From contig SSGH01000010.1 of the NCBI GenBank assembly GCA_008015835.1, positions 310,001 to 374,000 on the forward strand: a stretch of 64,000 nt of DNA, in the 5' to 3' direction. The translations under genes and the position numbers were made by a program. The DNA is from Lysobacter sp. (GTDB lineage: Bacteria > Pseudomonadota > Gammaproteobacteria > Xanthomonadales > Xanthomonadaceae). The notes under the pieces were generated by a model. That model was not told the DNA's origin and did not search any database. It worked only from the letters and a program-made list of their open reading frames with translations. This document shows positions 1-9,323 of this stretch, in pieces (positions within the stretch are counted from its first letter, which is position 1; every line of letters begins with the position of its first letter).

Positions 1-524
1 GCGACTTCCGCCAACCACCAGCGCCGGCCGCCGTCCATCAGCGCGGGCGGCAGCGTACCCAGCGGCAAATCGCGCAGCGCGTCGCGCAGGCGCGGGTCGT
101 CGGCGCTCGCGATCTCCTGCACCCGCGCGCGCGGCGTGCGCACCGCGATCGTGCGGGTCGGGCCGTCGCCGCTCACGCGCAGCGGCAACTTGCCCGCGAT
201 GCCGTCCTGCACCAGCAGTCCGTCGCGCGGCGCGGCGAGCCCGGCCTCCAACACCGCATGCGCGGTGCCGACGCTGGGATGGCCCGCGAACGGCACTTCG
301 CGGCGCGGGCTGAAGATGCGCAGCCGATAGCTGGCGTCGTCCGAGACCGCCGGCGATACGAAGGTGGTTTCCGGCAGACGCGTCCAGCGCGCGATGGCCT
401 GCATCGTGTCGTCGTCCAGGCCTTCCGCGTCGAGCACCACCGCGAGCGGATTGCCCGCGCCCGGGCGGTCGGCGAAGACATCGACTTGCGCGTAACGGCG
501 CGCGCGGGGCGAGGGAAGCGACAT
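1..524 (-). CDS. PhzF family isomerase/epimerase, 3' part cut by window edge
   Basis: Start ATG at 524; about 174 residues are visible before the gene leaves the window at base 1 without a stop. The N-terminus (AQVDVFADRPGAGNPLAVV), the RLPETTF segment holding the glutamate that acts as acid/base in PhzF, and the FAGHPSVGTAHAV motif are typical of the family, whose members are about 280-300 residues long with two pseudo-symmetric halves. PhzF itself isomerises a phenazine precursor, but most relatives have unknown substrates and no phenazine genes are seen here. It is a paralog of the gene at 990-1865, on the same strand and probably co-transcribed with it. Confidence 0.85.
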   Translation of the reverse strand, partial: MSLPSPRARRYAQVDVFADRPGAGNPLAVVLDAEGLDDDTMQAIARWTRLPETTFVSPAVSDDASYRLRIFSPRREVPFAGHPSVGTAHAVLEAGLAAPRDGLLVQDGIAGKLPLRVSGDGPTRTIAVRTPRARVQEIASADDPRLRDALRDLPLGTLPPALMDGGRRWWLAEV

Positions 525-612
525 GAGCGAGGGCGGTCCTGCGGATGGGGCGGGGCAGAGTAGCAGTGGGGCCGTGGCGCGGCGAGCGCGCGGATCGGTC
601 GAATCGCAACGT

Positions 613-975
613 TCAATGCAGCGCTTCGCCCTCGCCGGGCTCCGGCGGCCACAGATGGAACAGGAAACATTCGCCGTGCGTCATGGCTTCGTCGAAGGCG
701 TCCAGCGCTTCGTCGTCGTCTTCGAGATCCTCGCGCTCGAGCGGCTGCGGTAAACGTGTGCGCTCGACGCACTCCCAAGCCGTCTCGACGAAGTAGCGCA
801 TGCAGGCCGCGTGCGCCGCGTCGGCGTCGGTCGCGCGCACGAAGCAGACGACGAATGCGCCGCCGACCGTGGCGAAATCCTCGCTGTGCGGCGCGGGCCG
901 CACTTCGTATTCGGCGAGAAAAATGCCGGTTTCGTCGATCGGTTCGGCGTGCGGTTCGGATTTTGGATCGCGCAT
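613..975 (-). CDS. Unknown acidic protein of 120 residues between two phzF-like genes
   Basis: The ATG at 975 opens a 120-residue frame with an acidic C-terminal half (LEREDLEDDDEALDAFDEA). The central part FVVCFVRATDADAAHAACM reads like a small alpha/beta fold. No signal peptide or membrane segment is visible. I do not recognise the family. The start lies just past the stop of the upstream phzF-like gene (stop at 990-992), and a GTG at 996 in frame would overlap that gene. The position between two co-directional phzF paralogs suggests one transcript, but no role can be inferred. Confidence 0.6.
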   Translation of the reverse strand: MRDPKSEPHAEPIDETGIFLAEYEVRPAPHSEDFATVGGAFVVCFVRATDADAAHAACMRYFVETAWECVERTRLPQPLEREDLEDDDEALDAFDEAMTHGECFLFHLWPPEPGEGEALH

Positions 976-989
976 CTTGTCGTCCGGTG

Positions 990-1865
990 TTACCACGTGA
1001 GTCGCCCGCGAATCGCTGCTTGGACAGAACCGCCGATCCACACTTCGCCATCGTCGTCCACCCGTACCTCCACACGCCCGTCGCGCCCCAGTTCCCGGCC
1101 TTGGCTGCCGACGTAGCGGCCCTCGCGACCGGGCAAGCGGCCGACCGCGTTCAATCGGGCGGCGATGGCGGCCTGCGCGCTGCCGGTCACCGGGTCTTCG
1201 GGGATGCCGTCGGCCGGGCAGAACGCACGCACCGCCAGATGATGGCCGTCGCGTTCGTCCGCGGCGTGGACCGCGAGCCCGACCGCATCGGTCGCCAGCG
1301 TCAGTGACGCCACCGCAACCGGGTCGATCTTCAAGCCGCGCACCGCATCGGCATCGGTCAATTCGATCAGCCACCACCGCGGCCCGTTCGTCCAGAGGGC
1401 GCGCTCCAGCGCGCCGAGTCGCATGCCTTTCGTCGCGGCATCGAGCAAGGCGGTCGCGATCTCGTCGCCGCCGACCCGCTGCGCCCGCGGCGCACGCACC
1501 TGCGGGCGTCGCGCGTCGCCATCGCCTTCGATGGCCACCGGCAGCAGGCCTGCGGCGCATTCCTGCACGATGCGCGAAGCGTTCGCGCGGACGCGGCCGG
1601 CGTCGAGAGCGGCCCAGGCCGCGCCCACGCTGGGATGCCCCGCGAACGGCAGTTCCTGCCGCGGCGTGAAGATCCGCACCCGGTAATCGGCTTCGGCCGT
1701 CGTCGGCGGCAGCAGAAAGATGGTCTCGGACAGATTGGTCCAGGCCGCGAAGGCCTGCATCCGGGCCGGATCGAAGCGCTCGGCCTCGACCACCACGCCG
1801 AGCGGGTTGCCCGCGCCCGGCGTTTCGGCGAACACGTCCAACTGCAGATAAGAGAATGAGGTCAT
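990..1865 (-). CDS. PhzF family isomerase/epimerase
   Basis: A 291-residue protein, full length for the PhzF family. Visible motifs: N-terminal LDVFAETPGAGNPLGVVV, the NLSETIF segment with the catalytic glutamate, FAGHPSVGAAWAAL in the first half, and [24 protein letters not shown] in the second half, the conserved DPVTGSA signature. The start ATG at 1865 matches the family N-terminus. Family members isomerise or epimerise small substrates in the cytoplasm; the substrate is unknown here. It is first in a three-gene - strand group and is transcribed away from the lysC/lysA operon across a 153-bp gap that must hold both promoters. Confidence 0.9.
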   Translation of the reverse strand: MTSFSYLQLDVFAETPGAGNPLGVVVEAERFDPARMQAFAAWTNLSETIFLLPPTTAEADYRVRIFTPRQELPFAGHPSVGAAWAALDAGRVRANASRIVQECAAGLLPVAIEGDGDARRPQVRAPRAQRVGGDEIATALLDAATKGMRLGALERALWTNGPRWWLIELTDADAVRGLKIDPVAVASLTLATDAVGLAVHAADERDGHHLAVRAFCPADGIPEDPVTGSAQAAIAARLNAVGRLPGREGRYVGSQGRELGRDGRVEVRVDDDGEVWIGGSVQAAIRGRLTW

Positions 1866-2018
1866 CGCCGCATCGTGGGGTGGGAGCGCAGGGTTCTGGA
1901 GCACAGCCATTCGGGAGCACAGGCGTTCGCATAGAATGACGGCTTCGCGCCGCCGCGACTCGTGCGCCTCGCAAGTCGCCCGCGGCAGTCTACCGAACGC
2001 TCCCCACCTTTTCCGCTC

Positions 2019-4607
2019 ATGCCCGACGCATCCCCCTGGTTCGTGCTCAAGTTCGGCGGCACTTCGGTGTCCCGCAGTCATCGCTGGGACACCATCGGGC
2101 GCTTGGCGAAACGCCGCATCGACGAGGACGACGCGCGCGTGCTGGTGGTGGTGTCGGCGCTGTCGGGCGTCACCAACGAATTGCAGGCCATCGCCGATGG
2201 CAAAGACATCGCAGCGCGCATCGATGCGCTGATCGAACGCCATCGCGCCTTCTGCGCCGATCTCGAACTCGATGCGGATACCGCGTTGGGCGAGCGGCTC
2301 GCGGCGCTGCGCGCGCTCGGCGACGACCCGCGCGCCGCATCGCGCGGGTTCGATTGGCAGGCCGAAGTGCTGGCGCAGGGCGAATTGCTCTCGTCCACGC
2401 TGGGCGCGGCGTATCTGCGCGCGCAGGGGCTCGACATCGGCTGGTGCGACGCCCGCGACTGGCTGCGCGCGGTGTCGCTGCCGAACGCCAGCTCTTGGGC
2501 GCAGCGGTTGTCGGTGAACTGCGATTACCGCGGCGACGCCGAGATCCACGCCCGTTTCGCCGCGCAGCCCACGCGCGCGCTGATTTCGCAGGGCTTCATC
2601 GCCCGTCACGACGACGGCGGCACCGCGATTCTGGGTCGCGGCGGTTCGGATACGTCGGCGGCGTATTTCGGCGCCTTGCTCAAAGCGCGGCGCGTGGAGA
2701 TTTGGACCGACGTGCCCGGCATGTTCAGTGCGAACCCGCGCGACGTGCCCGACGCGCGCTTGCTCGCGCGGCTCGACTACGCCGAAGCGCAGGAAATCGC
2801 CACCACAGGCGCGAAAGTGCTGCATCCGCGCTCGATCGCGCCCTGTCGCGACGCGAATGTGCCGCTGGTCATCCTCGATACCGAGCATACGGATCTGCCC
2901 GGCACGCGGATCGACGCCAGCGCCGCCACGGTGCCGGGCGTGAAGGCGATCAGCCGCCGCAACGGCATCGTCCTGGTGTCGATGGAAACCATCGGCATGT
3001 GGCAACAGGTCGGCTTCCTGGCCGACGTGTTCGAGCGCTTCAAGAAGCATGGCTTGTCCATCGACCTGATCGGCTCGTCCGAAACCAACGTCACCGTCTC
3101 GCTCGACCCCAGCGAAAACCTGGTCAGTACCGACGTGTTGGCGCAATTGTCGGCCGATCTGGCGCACGTGTGCCGGGTCAAAGTGATCGCGCCGTGCGCG
3201 GCGATCACCTTGGTTGGCCGCGGCATGCGCTCGCTGCTGCACAAGCTGTCCGAGGTGTGGGCGACGTTCGGCCAGGAACGCGTGCATCTGATTTCGCAGT
3301 CGTCGAACGATCTCAACCTCACCTTCGTCGTCGACGAAGCGGACGCCGACGGGTTGCTGCCGGTGCTGCACGACGCGCTGATCGACAGCGGCGCGATGCC
3401 GGTGCAGGATGCGGCGGTGTTCGGCCCGAGTTGGCGCGATCTGTTCCAGGCCGATGCGCGCATCGCGCGCGAAACGCCGTGGTGGCATGGCGCGCGCGAA
3501 CGCTTGCTCGAAAGCGCTGCGCAGGGCACGCCGCGTTACGTTTACGACTTAGCGACCGTGCGCCGTCGCGCGCGCGCCATCGCCGGCGTGGCCGCCATCG
3601 ACCGACGGTTCTATGCGCTCAAAGCCAATGCGCATCCCGACATTCTGCGCGCGCTGGAGGCCGAAGGTTTCGGTTTCGAATGCGTGTCGCTGGCCGAAGT
3701 CGAACATGCCTTGACGACGTTGCCGGGCATCGACCGCCAGCGCGTACTGTTCACGCCGAGTTTCGCGCCGCGCGCCGAATACGAGGCCGCGTTGGCGCAT
3801 GGCGTCGTCGTCACCGTCGACAACATCGAAGCGCTGCGCGCATGGCCGGAAGTCTTCCGCGGCCGCGCCCTGTGGTTGCGCATCGACTTGGGTCGCGGCG
3901 ATGGGCATCACGCGAAAGTGCGCACCGGCGGACGCGACGCGAAATTCGGTTTGCCGCTGAGCAAAGTCGACGCGTTCGCGGACGAGGCGCGTCGCATCGG
4001 CGCGACGATCGTGGGGCTGCATGCGCATTTGGGCAGCGGGATCGAAACGCCCGCGCATTGGCGCGAGGTCTACGCCGAGCTCGCCGGCATCGCCGACGAG
4101 ATCGGCACCGTCGCCACGATCGATATCGGCGGCGGTTTGCCGATTCCGTACCGCCCCGAGGATCGCGCCTTCGACCTCGACGCATGGGCTGCGGGTCTTG
4201 CCGATATCAAATCGGCGTATGCGCGCTACGCGCTGGCGGTGGAGCCAGGGCGTTTTCTCGTCGCGGAGGCCGGCGTCTTGTTGCTGCATGTGACGCAAGT
4301 GGTGGAAAAAGACGGCTTGCGCCGCGTCGGCGCCGATGCGGGTATGAACGCCTTGATGCGTCCCGCGATGTACGACGCCTGGCACGGTATCCACAATCTC
4401 TCGCGCTTGGACGATGCCGACACCGCATTGTTCGACGTGGTCGGCCCGATCTGCGAATCCAGCGACGTCATCGGCATGCAACGCGCGTTGCCGGCCGCCA
4501 CAGCGGAAGGCGACGTGCTGCTGATCGCCGATGCCGGCGCCTACGGCATGAGCATGGCGAATCGATACAACCTGCGGGCGTTGCCGGTGGAGGAGGTGTT
4601 CGAGTGA
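2019..4607 (+). CDS. lysC/lysA: Bifunctional aspartate kinase / diaminopimelate decarboxylase
   Basis: An 862-residue fusion of the first and last enzymes of lysine synthesis, an architecture I know from Xanthomonadaceae. Residues 1 to about 290 are the kinase (VLKFGGTSVS at the N-terminus, GRGGSDTSA in the substrate site), about 310-460 carry ACT-type regulatory repeats, and about 500-862 form the PLP-dependent decarboxylase. In the latter Lys535 (FYALKANAH) should bind PLP, with HLGSGIE, IGGGLPIPY, EPGRFLVAE and the catalytic GPICESSD motif following. The start at 2019 is chosen because MPDASPWFVLKFGG gives the usual N-terminus; the frame extends upstream to 1962. The ACT domains imply allosteric control. 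It heads a five-gene coupled operon. Confidence 0.96.
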   Translation: MPDASPWFVLKFGGTSVSRSHRWDTIGRLAKRRIDEDDARVLVVVSALSGVTNELQAIADGKDIAARIDALIERHRAFCADLELDADTALGERLAALRALGDDPRAASRGFDWQAEVLAQGELLSSTLGAAYLRAQGLDIGWCDARDWLRAVSLPNASSWAQRLSVNCDYRGDAEIHARFAAQPTRALISQGFIARHDDGGTAILGRGGSDTSAAYFGALLKARRVEIWTDVPGMFSANPRDVPDARLLARLDYAEAQEIATTGAKVLHPRSIAPCRDANVPLVILDTEHTDLPGTRIDASAATVPGVKAISRRNGIVLVSMETIGMWQQVGFLADVFERFKKHGLSIDLIGSSETNVTVSLDPSENLVSTDVLAQLSADLAHVCRVKVIAPCAAITLVGRGMRSLLHKLSEVWATFGQERVHLISQSSNDLNLTFVVDEADADGLLPVLHDALIDSGAMPVQDAAVFGPSWRDLFQADARIARETPWWHGARERLLESAAQGTPRYVYDLATVRRRARAIAGVAAIDRRFYALKANAHPDILRALEAEGFGFECVSLAEVEHALTTLPGIDRQRVLFTPSFAPRAEYEAALAHGVVVTVDNIEALRAWPEVFRGRALWLRIDLGRGDGHHAKVRTGGRDAKFGLPLSKVDAFADEARRIGATIVGLHAHLGSGIETPAHWREVYAELAGIADEIGTVATIDIGGGLPIPYRPEDRAFDLDAWAAGLADIKSAYARYALAVEPGRFLVAEAGVLLLHVTQVVEKDGLRRVGADAGMNALMRPAMYDAWHGIHNLSRLDDADTALFDVVGPICESSDVIGMQRALPAATAEGDVLLIADAGAYGMSMANRYNLRALPVEEVFE

Positions 4608-5092
4608 GCGAACGTCGAGCACTGATTCTCGGGAGCGCAGTCGCCGCCATTCTGGTCGGTTGCTTCGGTCTATCCTTTTTTTTCGTTTGGAGCGGTGACC
4701 TGCGGCATATGGCCGTATTCGTCGAAGAATTATTGATATTGGCGATGTTGCCGACAGTGATTGCGGCGACGATTTCATGCGCTTGGGTGTCCGAATCGAA
4801 ACGATTCAAAGAACGCAGTCACTTTTCCAATGCATTGAGAATTTGCTTGCTGGCCTATCCGCTATTGTTTTTCGCGCTATTGGCGACGATCTGGGGCTGG
4901 TTGCAGTTCAATCGATACTTGCCTCCCTATGAGAGGCCTGGAAGCCTGCTCGCAATGGCCACGACGGCAGCTCGCTATACCGTCCTCGCTTTTGTTGTCG
5001 GTTTTCTGCCCGCAGTGCTGGTCGAGTATTCGGTGATTCGTATCGCGCGGCGTCGACTTGGGGCGATCGCCAGCATGGGGGCGTCACTGTGA
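4604..5092 (+). CDS. Four-helix integral membrane protein, function unknown
   Basis: GTG start at 4604 inside the lysC/lysA stop (GTGA overlap), giving 162 residues. Four hydrophobic segments are visible at about 5-27, 37-57, 77-98 and 120-142, so it is an inner-membrane protein. The C-terminus (VEYSVIRIARRRLGA) and N-terminus (ERRALILGSAVAA) match the next gene, so the two are tandem paralogs. Base composition is slightly more AT-rich than the flanking enzymes. I do not recognise the family. Its fixed place between lysine and peptidoglycan-precursor genes suggests an envelope role, which is only inference. Confidence 0.75.
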   Translation: MSERRALILGSAVAAILVGCFGLSFFFVWSGDLRHMAVFVEELLILAMLPTVIAATISCAWVSESKRFKERSHFSNALRICLLAYPLLFFALLATIWGWLQFNRYLPPYERPGSLLAMATTAARYTVLAFVVGFLPAVLVEYSVIRIARRRLGAIASMGASL

Positions 5093-5571
5093 ATGAGCGA
5101 ATCGTGCTGATTCTCGGTAGCGCGCTGGCGGCATTGCTCTTCGCCGGAACCGTCGCGTGGTTATTTTTGGCGCCCGGCTCGGAAGAGGTGGTGTCGGCCA
5201 CAGCATGGATCCCCTTGTTGCGACTGGCTTTGCCGGCGATCCTCGCTGCCGCGTTGTCGGCGGCATGGCACTCGCGAGGCGGACGTGCCGTCGATTGCGA
5301 GGACCTCACCTTGGCATCGCGCATCGTTTGGTGGTCGTTCCCGCTTTTCGCCACGATTTTAGTCGGCGTTTTTGTGCTTGATGGAATGATTTTCGCCGAC
5401 CGTGTCGCGGGGCTCGCGAGCGATCTCGCGATGATGTCGGCAGCCGTATTCTTCATCGTGATGCTCGCTTCGCTTGTCTTGTTTATCCCGGCGTTTTTCG
5501 TCGAATACGCCGTCGTTCGTCTGGTGCGCTCCGACCGTATGCGCGCCCTGTTGTCCGGAGCCGATTCGTGA
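5089..5571 (+). CDS. Four-helix integral membrane protein, paralog of the preceding gene
   Basis: GTG start at 5089 with a GTGA overlap to the previous stop; 160 residues. Hydrophobic segments at about 5-27, 38-60, 80-100 and 115-140. N-terminal ERIVLILGSALAA and C-terminal FVEYAVVRLVRSD parallel the upstream paralog, consistent with a local duplication followed by divergence. The next gene starts in another GTGA overlap, so translation of the whole group is coupled. Function unknown. Confidence 0.75.
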   Translation: MNERIVLILGSALAALLFAGTVAWLFLAPGSEEVVSATAWIPLLRLALPAILAAALSAAWHSRGGRAVDCEDLTLASRIVWWSFPLFATILVGVFVLDGMIFADRVAGLASDLAMMSAAVFFIVMLASLVLFIPAFFVEYAVVRLVRSDRMRALLSGADS

Positions 5572-6962
5572 GTGCCGAAAACGCATTGAATTTCGAGCGC
5601 GATGCGATTCGCGCCTTCCGCTTCGTCCGCTGCGAGTTCGATCCGCAAACCGGCGTCGCGCGTTTGGTCTACGCTTTCGACGACGGCCCGGAGTTGGTCG
5701 AGACCGTGACCGTGCCGGGGGCGCCGTTCGTGTTGGAGCCTGCGCGCGCTGCGGCGGTGGAGCGCGCGTTGCGGCTGCTGCATTTGATCGCGGGCGTGAG
5801 CTACTACAAAGCCGCGGTGCCACCGGACATCCGCATCGATTCTTATGCGATCGACGCCGATACCGCTGCGCTGCTGGAGACGATCTACCTCAACGGACTG
5901 GGCGAATTCGCGTATCGCAATGGCTTGAATCTGCACGGCAGGATTCGATTCCCGGTCGATGCGAACCCTCTCCCCGACGAGGGAGAAGGAGAAAACAACA
6001 GCGCACCTGCGCTCGGTCTGCGCGAACACGCGCTCGTCGCCATCGGCGGCGGCAAGGATTCGCTGGTCAGCATCGAAGCGCTGCGCGGCGTCGGCGTCGA
6101 ACAAACGGTGACGTGGATCGGCGGTTCGCAGCTCATCAAGGCCTGCGCCGAACGTACCGGCTTGCCCATGCTCAACCCAGGACGCCAGCTCGCGTCGCAG
6201 TTGTTCGAATACAACCGTCTCGGCGCGTGGAACGGCCATATTCCGGTGACGGCGGTGAATTCGGCCATTCTGGTCTTCGCCGCTCTGCTGCACGGCATGG
6301 ATCAAGTGGTGTTTTCGAACGAACGCTCGGCGAGCTACGGCAGCGTGATTCCCGGCACCGGCGAAGTGAATCATCAGTGGTCGAAAGGTTGGGCGTTCGA
6401 GCGCGCGTTCGGCGATTACGTGCAGACGCGCATCGCCGCCGATCTGAAGTATTACTCGCTGCTGCGCCCGCTCAGCGAATTGGCGGTGGCGCGGCAGTTC
6501 GCTAAAACCGACCGCTACGACGCGCATTTCTCCAGTTGCAATCGCAATTTCCATATCCTCGGCGAACGCCCAGTCAACCGCTGGTGCGGCGTGTGCCCGA
6601 AATGCCATTTCGTGTTTCTGGCGCTGGCGCCGTTCATGCCGAAGCCGCGTCTGGTCGGCATCTTCGGGCGCAATCTTCTCGACGATCCCGCGCAGATGCC
6701 CGGTTACGACGCGCTGCTGGAATTCCAGGATCACAAACCGTTCGAGTGCGTGGGCGAAGGTCGCGAATCGCGCGCGGCGATGGCGGCGTTGGCCGAGCGT
6801 CCGGAGTGGCGCGAGGACGAGATCGTCGAACGCTTCGCCCGCGAGATCCGGCCGCAGTTGCTCGATGCGGAATTGCCGATCGAACCCCTGCTCGCGTTGG
6901 ACGACGAGCATCGCGTGCCCGCCGCGCTGTGGAGCCGTTTGCGTGCGCATTTCGCAGCTTGA
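5568..6962 (+). CDS. murL: UDP-MurNAc-L-Ala-L-Glu epimerase (MurL)
   Basis: A 464-residue cytoplasmic protein from a GTG start at 5568. It matches the MurL family, which in Xanthomonas oryzae uses ATP to epimerise the terminal L-Glu of UDP-MurNAc-L-Ala-L-Glu to D-Glu, replacing the usual MurI/MurD route. Visible features are a nucleotide-binding loop GGGKDSLVS near residue 160, SNERSASYG near 250, and a cysteine cluster WCGVCPKC near 335-342. The downstream murD2 overlaps it by 20 bp, the pairing expected for this two-enzyme pathway. A short segment near residues 132-145 ([11 protein letters not shown]) looks like a translated repeat; see the repeat entry inside this gene. Confidence 0.88.
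   Translation: MSAENALNFERDAIRAFRFVRCEFDPQTGVARLVYAFDDGPELVETVTVPGAPFVLEPARAAAVERALRLLHLIAGVSYYKAAVPPDIRIDSYAIDADTAALLETIYLNGLGEFAYRNGLNLHGRIRFPVDANPLPDEGEGENNSAPALGLREHALVAIGGGKDSLVSIEALRGVGVEQTVTWIGGSQLIKACAERTGLPMLNPGRQLASQLFEYNRLGAWNGHIPVTAVNSAILVFAALLHGMDQVVFSNERSASYGSVIPGTGEVNHQWSKGWAFERAFGDYVQTRIAADLKYYSLLRPLSELAVARQFAKTDRYDAHFSSCNRNFHILGERPVNRWCGVCPKCHFVFLALAPFMPKPRLVGIFGRNLLDDPAQMPGYDALLEFQDHKPFECVGEGRESRAAMAALAERPEWREDEIVERFAREIRPQLLDAELPIEPLLALDDEHRVPAALWSRLRAHFAA
5964..5998 (+). repeat. Palindromic repeat-like segment inside murL
   Basis: The sequence CCTCTCCCCGACGAGGGAGA forms a short inverted repeat (CTCCC/GGGAG) and continues into a purine-rich tract. It resembles the CTCTCCC...GGGAGAG elements dispersed between genes in Xanthomonadaceae. 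It is in frame and encodes a hydrophilic stretch ([11 protein letters not shown]), probably a surface loop between the N-terminal part and the nucleotide-binding loop. Its origin from a repeat is inference. Confidence 0.35.
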
Positions 6963-8412
6963 CGGCCGACGCGTCGCGCTTTGGGGCTGGGGCCGCGAGG
7001 GCAAGGCCGCCTGGCGTGCATTGCGCGCGCGCGGCTTCGACGCCGAACTGACGGTCTTCTGCGCCGCCGACGAGCTCGACGCCGTCGCGGCGACCGGCGA
7101 TCCGCATCTGCGCGCGGAGGTGTTGCCCGCAGATGCCGAGGCCGGCGCCGAGCGCTTGTCGGCGTTCGAGATCGCGATCAAATCGCCGGGCATCAGCCCC
7201 TACAGGCCCGAGGCGCAGGTCGCGGCGGTGAAGGGTACGCGTTTCGTCGGCGGCACGGCGCTGTGGTTCGCGGAGCATGCCGCCGATCTCGCCGCCGATT
7301 GCGCCGTCGATCGCGAAGCGCATCCCGAAGCGCCGCCGAATTCGCGCACGCTCTGCGTGACCGGCACCAAGGGCAAAAGCACGACGACCGCGCTGTTGGC
7401 GCATCTGCTGCGCGCGGGCGGGCATCGCACCGCGCTGTGCGGCAATATCGGGCTGCCGCTGTTGGAACTGCTGGACGTCGATCCCGCGAAGTCGCCGGAA
7501 TTTTGGGCGATCGAATTGTCCAGCTACCAAACCCGCGATGTCGCCGCGTCCGGCGCGCGTCCCGACATCGCCATCGTCACGAACATCTTCCCCGAGCATC
7601 TGGATTGGCACGGCGGCGAAGCGCGCTATGTCGAAGACAAACTCGCGCTGGTGACCCTTGCGAAGCCGCGGATCGCGATCCTCAATCGCGCCGACCCCAC
7701 GCTGGCGGCGCTCGAACTGCCGGATTCGCGCGTGATTTGGTACGGTCACGCGGACGGCTGGCATCTGCGCGAGGACACGATCTATCGCGGCGATGCGGCG
7801 GTGTTCGACACCGCCGAGGTGCCGCTGCCCGGCCGGCACAACCGCGGCAATTTGTGCGCCGTGCTGGCCGCGATCGAAGTCCTGGGCTTGGATGCTGCGG
7901 CGCTCGCGCCGCACGCCGCGACCTTCCAACCCCTGCCGCATCGGCTGCAGACATTGGGCGAGCGCGACGGCGCGGTGTACGTGAACGATTCGATCAGCAC
8001 CACGCCGCACGCCACGCTGGCCGCGTTGGACTGTTTTCGGCATCGTCGCGTGGCGGTGCTGGTCGGCGGCCACGACCGCGGCGTCGATTGGTCCGCATTC
8101 GCCGAGGCCATGCGCATGCGCGCCCCGGTCGCGATCGCGACCCTGGGCCAGAACGGCCCGCGTATCTACGACTTGCTGGCGCCGCAGGCCGACGCGGGCG
8201 GCTTCGCCTTGACCGCGGCCTCGGACTTGGCCGAGGCGATGGCGCAAGCCAGGGCGGCGCTGGGTGCGGAGGGTGGGGTGGTGCTGCTCTCGCCGGGCGC
8301 GCCGAGCTTCGGGGCGTATCGCGATTACACCGAGCGCGGCCGCCATTTCGCGGCCCTGGCCGGCTTCGACCCGCAGGCGATCGCGGCGATTCCCGGGCTG
8401 GGAATCGGCTGA
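6943..8412 (+). CDS. murD2: UDP-MurNAc-L-Ala:L-glutamate ligase (MurD2)
   Basis: A 489-residue Mur ligase. N-terminal Rossmann part with [19 protein letters not shown]-binding loop [15 protein letters not shown] near residue 140, [10 protein letters not shown] in the central domain and [15 protein letters not shown] in the C-terminal part. MurD2 adds L-Glu (not D-Glu) to UDP-MurNAc-L-Ala, and MurL then inverts it. The assignment to MurD2 rather than MurD rests on the adjoining murL. The GTG at 6943 is chosen because [17 protein letters not shown] places the domain correctly; it overlaps murL by 20 bp, so no room for a promoter exists. Confidence 0.9.
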   Translation: MRISQLDGRRVALWGWGREGKAAWRALRARGFDAELTVFCAADELDAVAATGDPHLRAEVLPADAEAGAERLSAFEIAIKSPGISPYRPEAQVAAVKGTRFVGGTALWFAEHAADLAADCAVDREAHPEAPPNSRTLCVTGTKGKSTTTALLAHLLRAGGHRTALCGNIGLPLLELLDVDPAKSPEFWAIELSSYQTRDVAASGARPDIAIVTNIFPEHLDWHGGEARYVEDKLALVTLAKPRIAILNRADPTLAALELPDSRVIWYGHADGWHLREDTIYRGDAAVFDTAEVPLPGRHNRGNLCAVLAAIEVLGLDAAALAPHAATFQPLPHRLQTLGERDGAVYVNDSISTTPHATLAALDCFRHRRVAVLVGGHDRGVDWSAFAEAMRMRAPVAIATLGQNGPRIYDLLAPQADAGGFALTAASDLAEAMAQARAALGAEGGVVLLSPGAPSFGAYRDYTERGRHFAALAGFDPQAIAAIPGLGIG

Positions 8413-8522
8413 GCGGCCCGGCCGGGCGGACGAGCGGAACGCTGCGGACGGCGCGAAGAGGCGGCAATCGTCTTCGTTTCCGGGTAGTCTTACCGGCCCA
8501 GTTTCGAATACGGAGTTCGACC

Positions 8523-9323
8523 ATGCGTTCGCTGCGAACGATCGGCGTCTTCGCGCTGCTGTGCGCGTGCTACCTCTTCTCGGCCTCGGCGTTCGCCGCG
8601 ATGCAGGCCAAGCCGGTCGAATGGAAACAAGGCAAGGCGCGTTTCAGCGGCTACATCGTCTACAACGACGCCACCGCGACCAAGCGCCCGGGTTTGGTGA
8701 TGGTGCCCGATTGGAAGGGCGTCACCCCGGCGTCGGTGGAGAAGGCCAAGCAAGTGGCCGCCGCCGGTTACGTGGTGCTCGTCGCCGATGTGTTCGGCAA
8801 GGGCGTGCGCCCGAAGGACGACAAGGCCGCTCGCGCCCAGGTCACGAAGATGTATCAGGATTTGCCCGGTCTGCGCGCCCGCGCGCAAGCCGCGCTGGAT
8901 TTCCTGCGCAGTCAAGCGTCCAGCGCCCCGATCGACCCGGCGCGCATCGGCGCCTTCGGTTACTGCTTCGGCGGCAAGACCGTGCTGGAACTCGCGCGCA
9001 GCGGCGCCAACGTCGCGGGCGTGGTCAGCATCCACGGCGGTCTCGACACCACGCTGCCGGCGCAGTCCACCTCGCTGAAGGCCAGCATTCTGGTGCTCAA
9101 CGGCGCCGACGACACTTACGTGCCGGCCGAGCAGATCCAGGGCTTCGAGGCGGAAATGAAGGGCGCCGGCGCGGACTGGCAGTTCGTGAACTACAGCGGC
9201 GCGGTGCACTGCTTCGCGCTGGAAGGCGCCAACAGCCCGCCGGGCTGCGTGTACAACGAACGCGCCGCCAAGCGCGCGTTCTCGGCGATGAATCAGTTCT
9301 TCTTCGAACGCTTCGGTAACTGA
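8523..9323 (+). CDS. Secreted dienelactone hydrolase family protein
   Basis: A 266-residue alpha/beta hydrolase with a signal peptide (about residues 1-24, ending SASAFAAM). The nucleophile motif GYCFGG carries the cysteine characteristic of dienelactone hydrolases; the triad is completed by Asp in NGADDTYVP and His in GAVHCFAL. Family members hydrolyse dienelactones or related esters; the periplasmic location argues for a broader esterase role. It stands alone on the + strand, 110 bp after murD2, and its 3' end overlaps the converging gene at 9293-9592 by 31 bp. Confidence 0.88.
   Translation: MRSLRTIGVFALLCACYLFSASAFAAMQAKPVEWKQGKARFSGYIVYNDATATKRPGLVMVPDWKGVTPASVEKAKQVAAAGYVVLVADVFGKGVRPKDDKAARAQVTKMYQDLPGLRARAQAALDFLRSQASSAPIDPARIGAFGYCFGGKTVLELARSGANVAGVVSIHGGLDTTLPAQSTSLKASILVLNGADDTYVPAEQIQGFEAEMKGAGADWQFVNYSGAVHCFALEGANSPPGCVYNERAAKRAFSAMNQFFFERFGN

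Noticed and set aside
1866..2018. Lys- or Thr-rich leader peptide before the lysC/lysA fusion
   Set aside because: A frame from 1937 exists but has no enrichment in Lys or Thr codons and no following terminator hairpin.
2354..4603. Alternative + strand frame running through lysC/lysA into the first membrane protein
   Set aside because: Only the part from 4604 is protein-like; the upstream part is Arg-rich shadow of the kinase-decarboxylase.
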